Shown: positions 63,638 to 64,000 of the stretch, one piece after another | Layout: every line of letters begins with the position of its first letter | Position numbering within the stretch: the first letter of the stretch is position 1 | Assembly: GCF_004341685.1 (NCBI RefSeq) | Contig: NZ_SMAA01000001.1 | Location: 186,001 to 250,000, forward strand | Length of the DNA stretch: 64,000 bases | Direction: 5' to 3' | Source: Pectinatus cerevisiiphilus | GTDB taxonomy: Bacteria > Bacillota > Negativicutes > Selenomonadales > Selenomonadaceae | Notes under the pieces: generated by a model | What the model saw: only the letters and a program-made list of their open reading frames with translations | The model's database searches: none | Told to the model about the DNA's origin: nothing | Made by a program: the position numbers and the translations under genes

Positions 63638-64000
63638 ATGAAAAGGAATTTAGAGGAATTAATAACGTTAGCGCACCATAAGAATCAAACTGCAATGAAT
63701 GAAATAATTTCTATTTTTTCAGCGCAGTTACAAAGCTATAAGTACAAACTAAACGGAGAAGATACTTCGCAAGATTTAAAATTACTAATAATAGAAATAG
63801 TAAATAAAATAGACCTTGAGAAGTTTTACGGAAAAACAGATAAGGTATTTATGGCCTATATATCAAAGAGTTTATTACATGAAAAATTTAAGCTTTATAA
63901 GAGAAATAAAGAAAAAAAAGAGAATGAAGAATATTTTTCTGAAAGGTATGAAGTCCCATATAATAAAAATGACTATAGTAATATTTTGTTAAAGTATTCT
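63638..64000 (+). CDS. Probable TcdR/BotR/UviA-type sigma factor (partial at right edge)
   Basis: A strong AGGAGG precedes the ATG at 63638. The 121 codons visible encode a helical, Lys/Glu-rich protein. The N-terminus (NQTAMNEIISIFSAQL) and the DTSQDLKLLIIEIVNKID stretch follow the pattern of region 2 in these sigma factors, which act on clostridial toxin and bacteriocin genes. Next comes a basic stretch (KLYKRNKEKKENEE). Region 4 would lie outside the window. It diverges from the holin-endolysin genes. A general phage or plasmid regulator is the alternative. Confidence 0.55.
   Translation, partial: MKRNLEELITLAHHKNQTAMNEIISIFSAQLQSYKYKLNGEDTSQDLKLLIIEIVNKIDLEKFYGKTDKVFMAYISKSLLHEKFKLYKRNKEKKENEEYFSERYEVPYNKNDYSNILLKYS

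Overview
The window looks like the chromosome of a low-GC, anaerobic, Gram-negative-type Firmicute, most probably a member of the Negativicutes (Selenomonas/Pectinatus-like). This is inferred from gene content: archaeal-type split glutamate synthase, futalosine-route menaquinone genes, a periplasmic-type CbiK, comEA-comEC-holA, addA, a SpoVB/MurJ-like flippase and many exported proteins. The genus cannot be fixed from the sequence alone.

Layout. 0-5 kb: a three-gene glutamate synthase operon on the minus strand, with a consensus promoter and a leader carrying a terminator-like hairpin. 5-11.3 kb: a minus-strand operon with mqnE, a second mqnE-like gene, mqnC, an MTA-phosphorylase-like nucleosidase, a CsgG/FlgT-like secreted protein and an M23 peptidase. 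11.4-15.4 kb: holA, comEC and comEA. 15.5-22.2 kb: a DUF4931/GalT-like gene, a flippase, a lipid kinase, biotin carboxylase with a long leader, and a Gfo/Idh oxidoreductase. 22.4-30.3 kb: addA, mscL, an M20 amidohydrolase and an FtsA-like protein with a long C-terminal extension. 30.6-34.9 kb: a FakA-like protein, a dense cluster of DnaA boxes (candidate origin or DnaA reservoir), small genes and mqnA. 35-45 kb: two hypothetical genes, a chemoreceptor, a repeat-bearing secreted protein, a MoxR/DUF58/transglutaminase operon and dinB. 45-53 kb: an HxlR regulator, a secreted protein with a decayed duplicate, a TrpXYZ-type ABC transporter, an RluA enzyme, AtpZ-like, larC and dedA. 53-59 kb: a cobalamin-riboswitch-led region with cbiK, cbiL and a BtuFCD-type importer. 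59-61.7 kb: a HAD phosphatase and a broken IS256-family element.

61.7-64 kb: a module unlike the rest. It is very AT-rich and has a protein with no signal peptide, a cytoplasmic-type amidase (endolysin), a one-membrane-segment holin-like protein and, divergent from them, the start of a protein resembling the TcdR/BotR/UviA extracytoplasmic sigma factors. By analogy with clostridial toxin and bacteriocin loci this could be a sigma-controlled, holin/endolysin-dependent release system. It is the best candidate here for something undescribed.

Genes that work together: mqnA (33.7 kb) with mqnE/mqnC and the nucleosidase (7-11 kb) cover the early futalosine pathway. The riboswitch, cbiK, cbiL and BtuFCD-like genes form a corrinoid synthesis and uptake block. 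The glutamate synthase subunits form one enzyme. Left of about 30.5 kb most genes run leftward and from 30.6 to 45 kb most run rightward, which fits replication forks leaving the DnaA-box cluster at 32 kb, although other explanations remain open.
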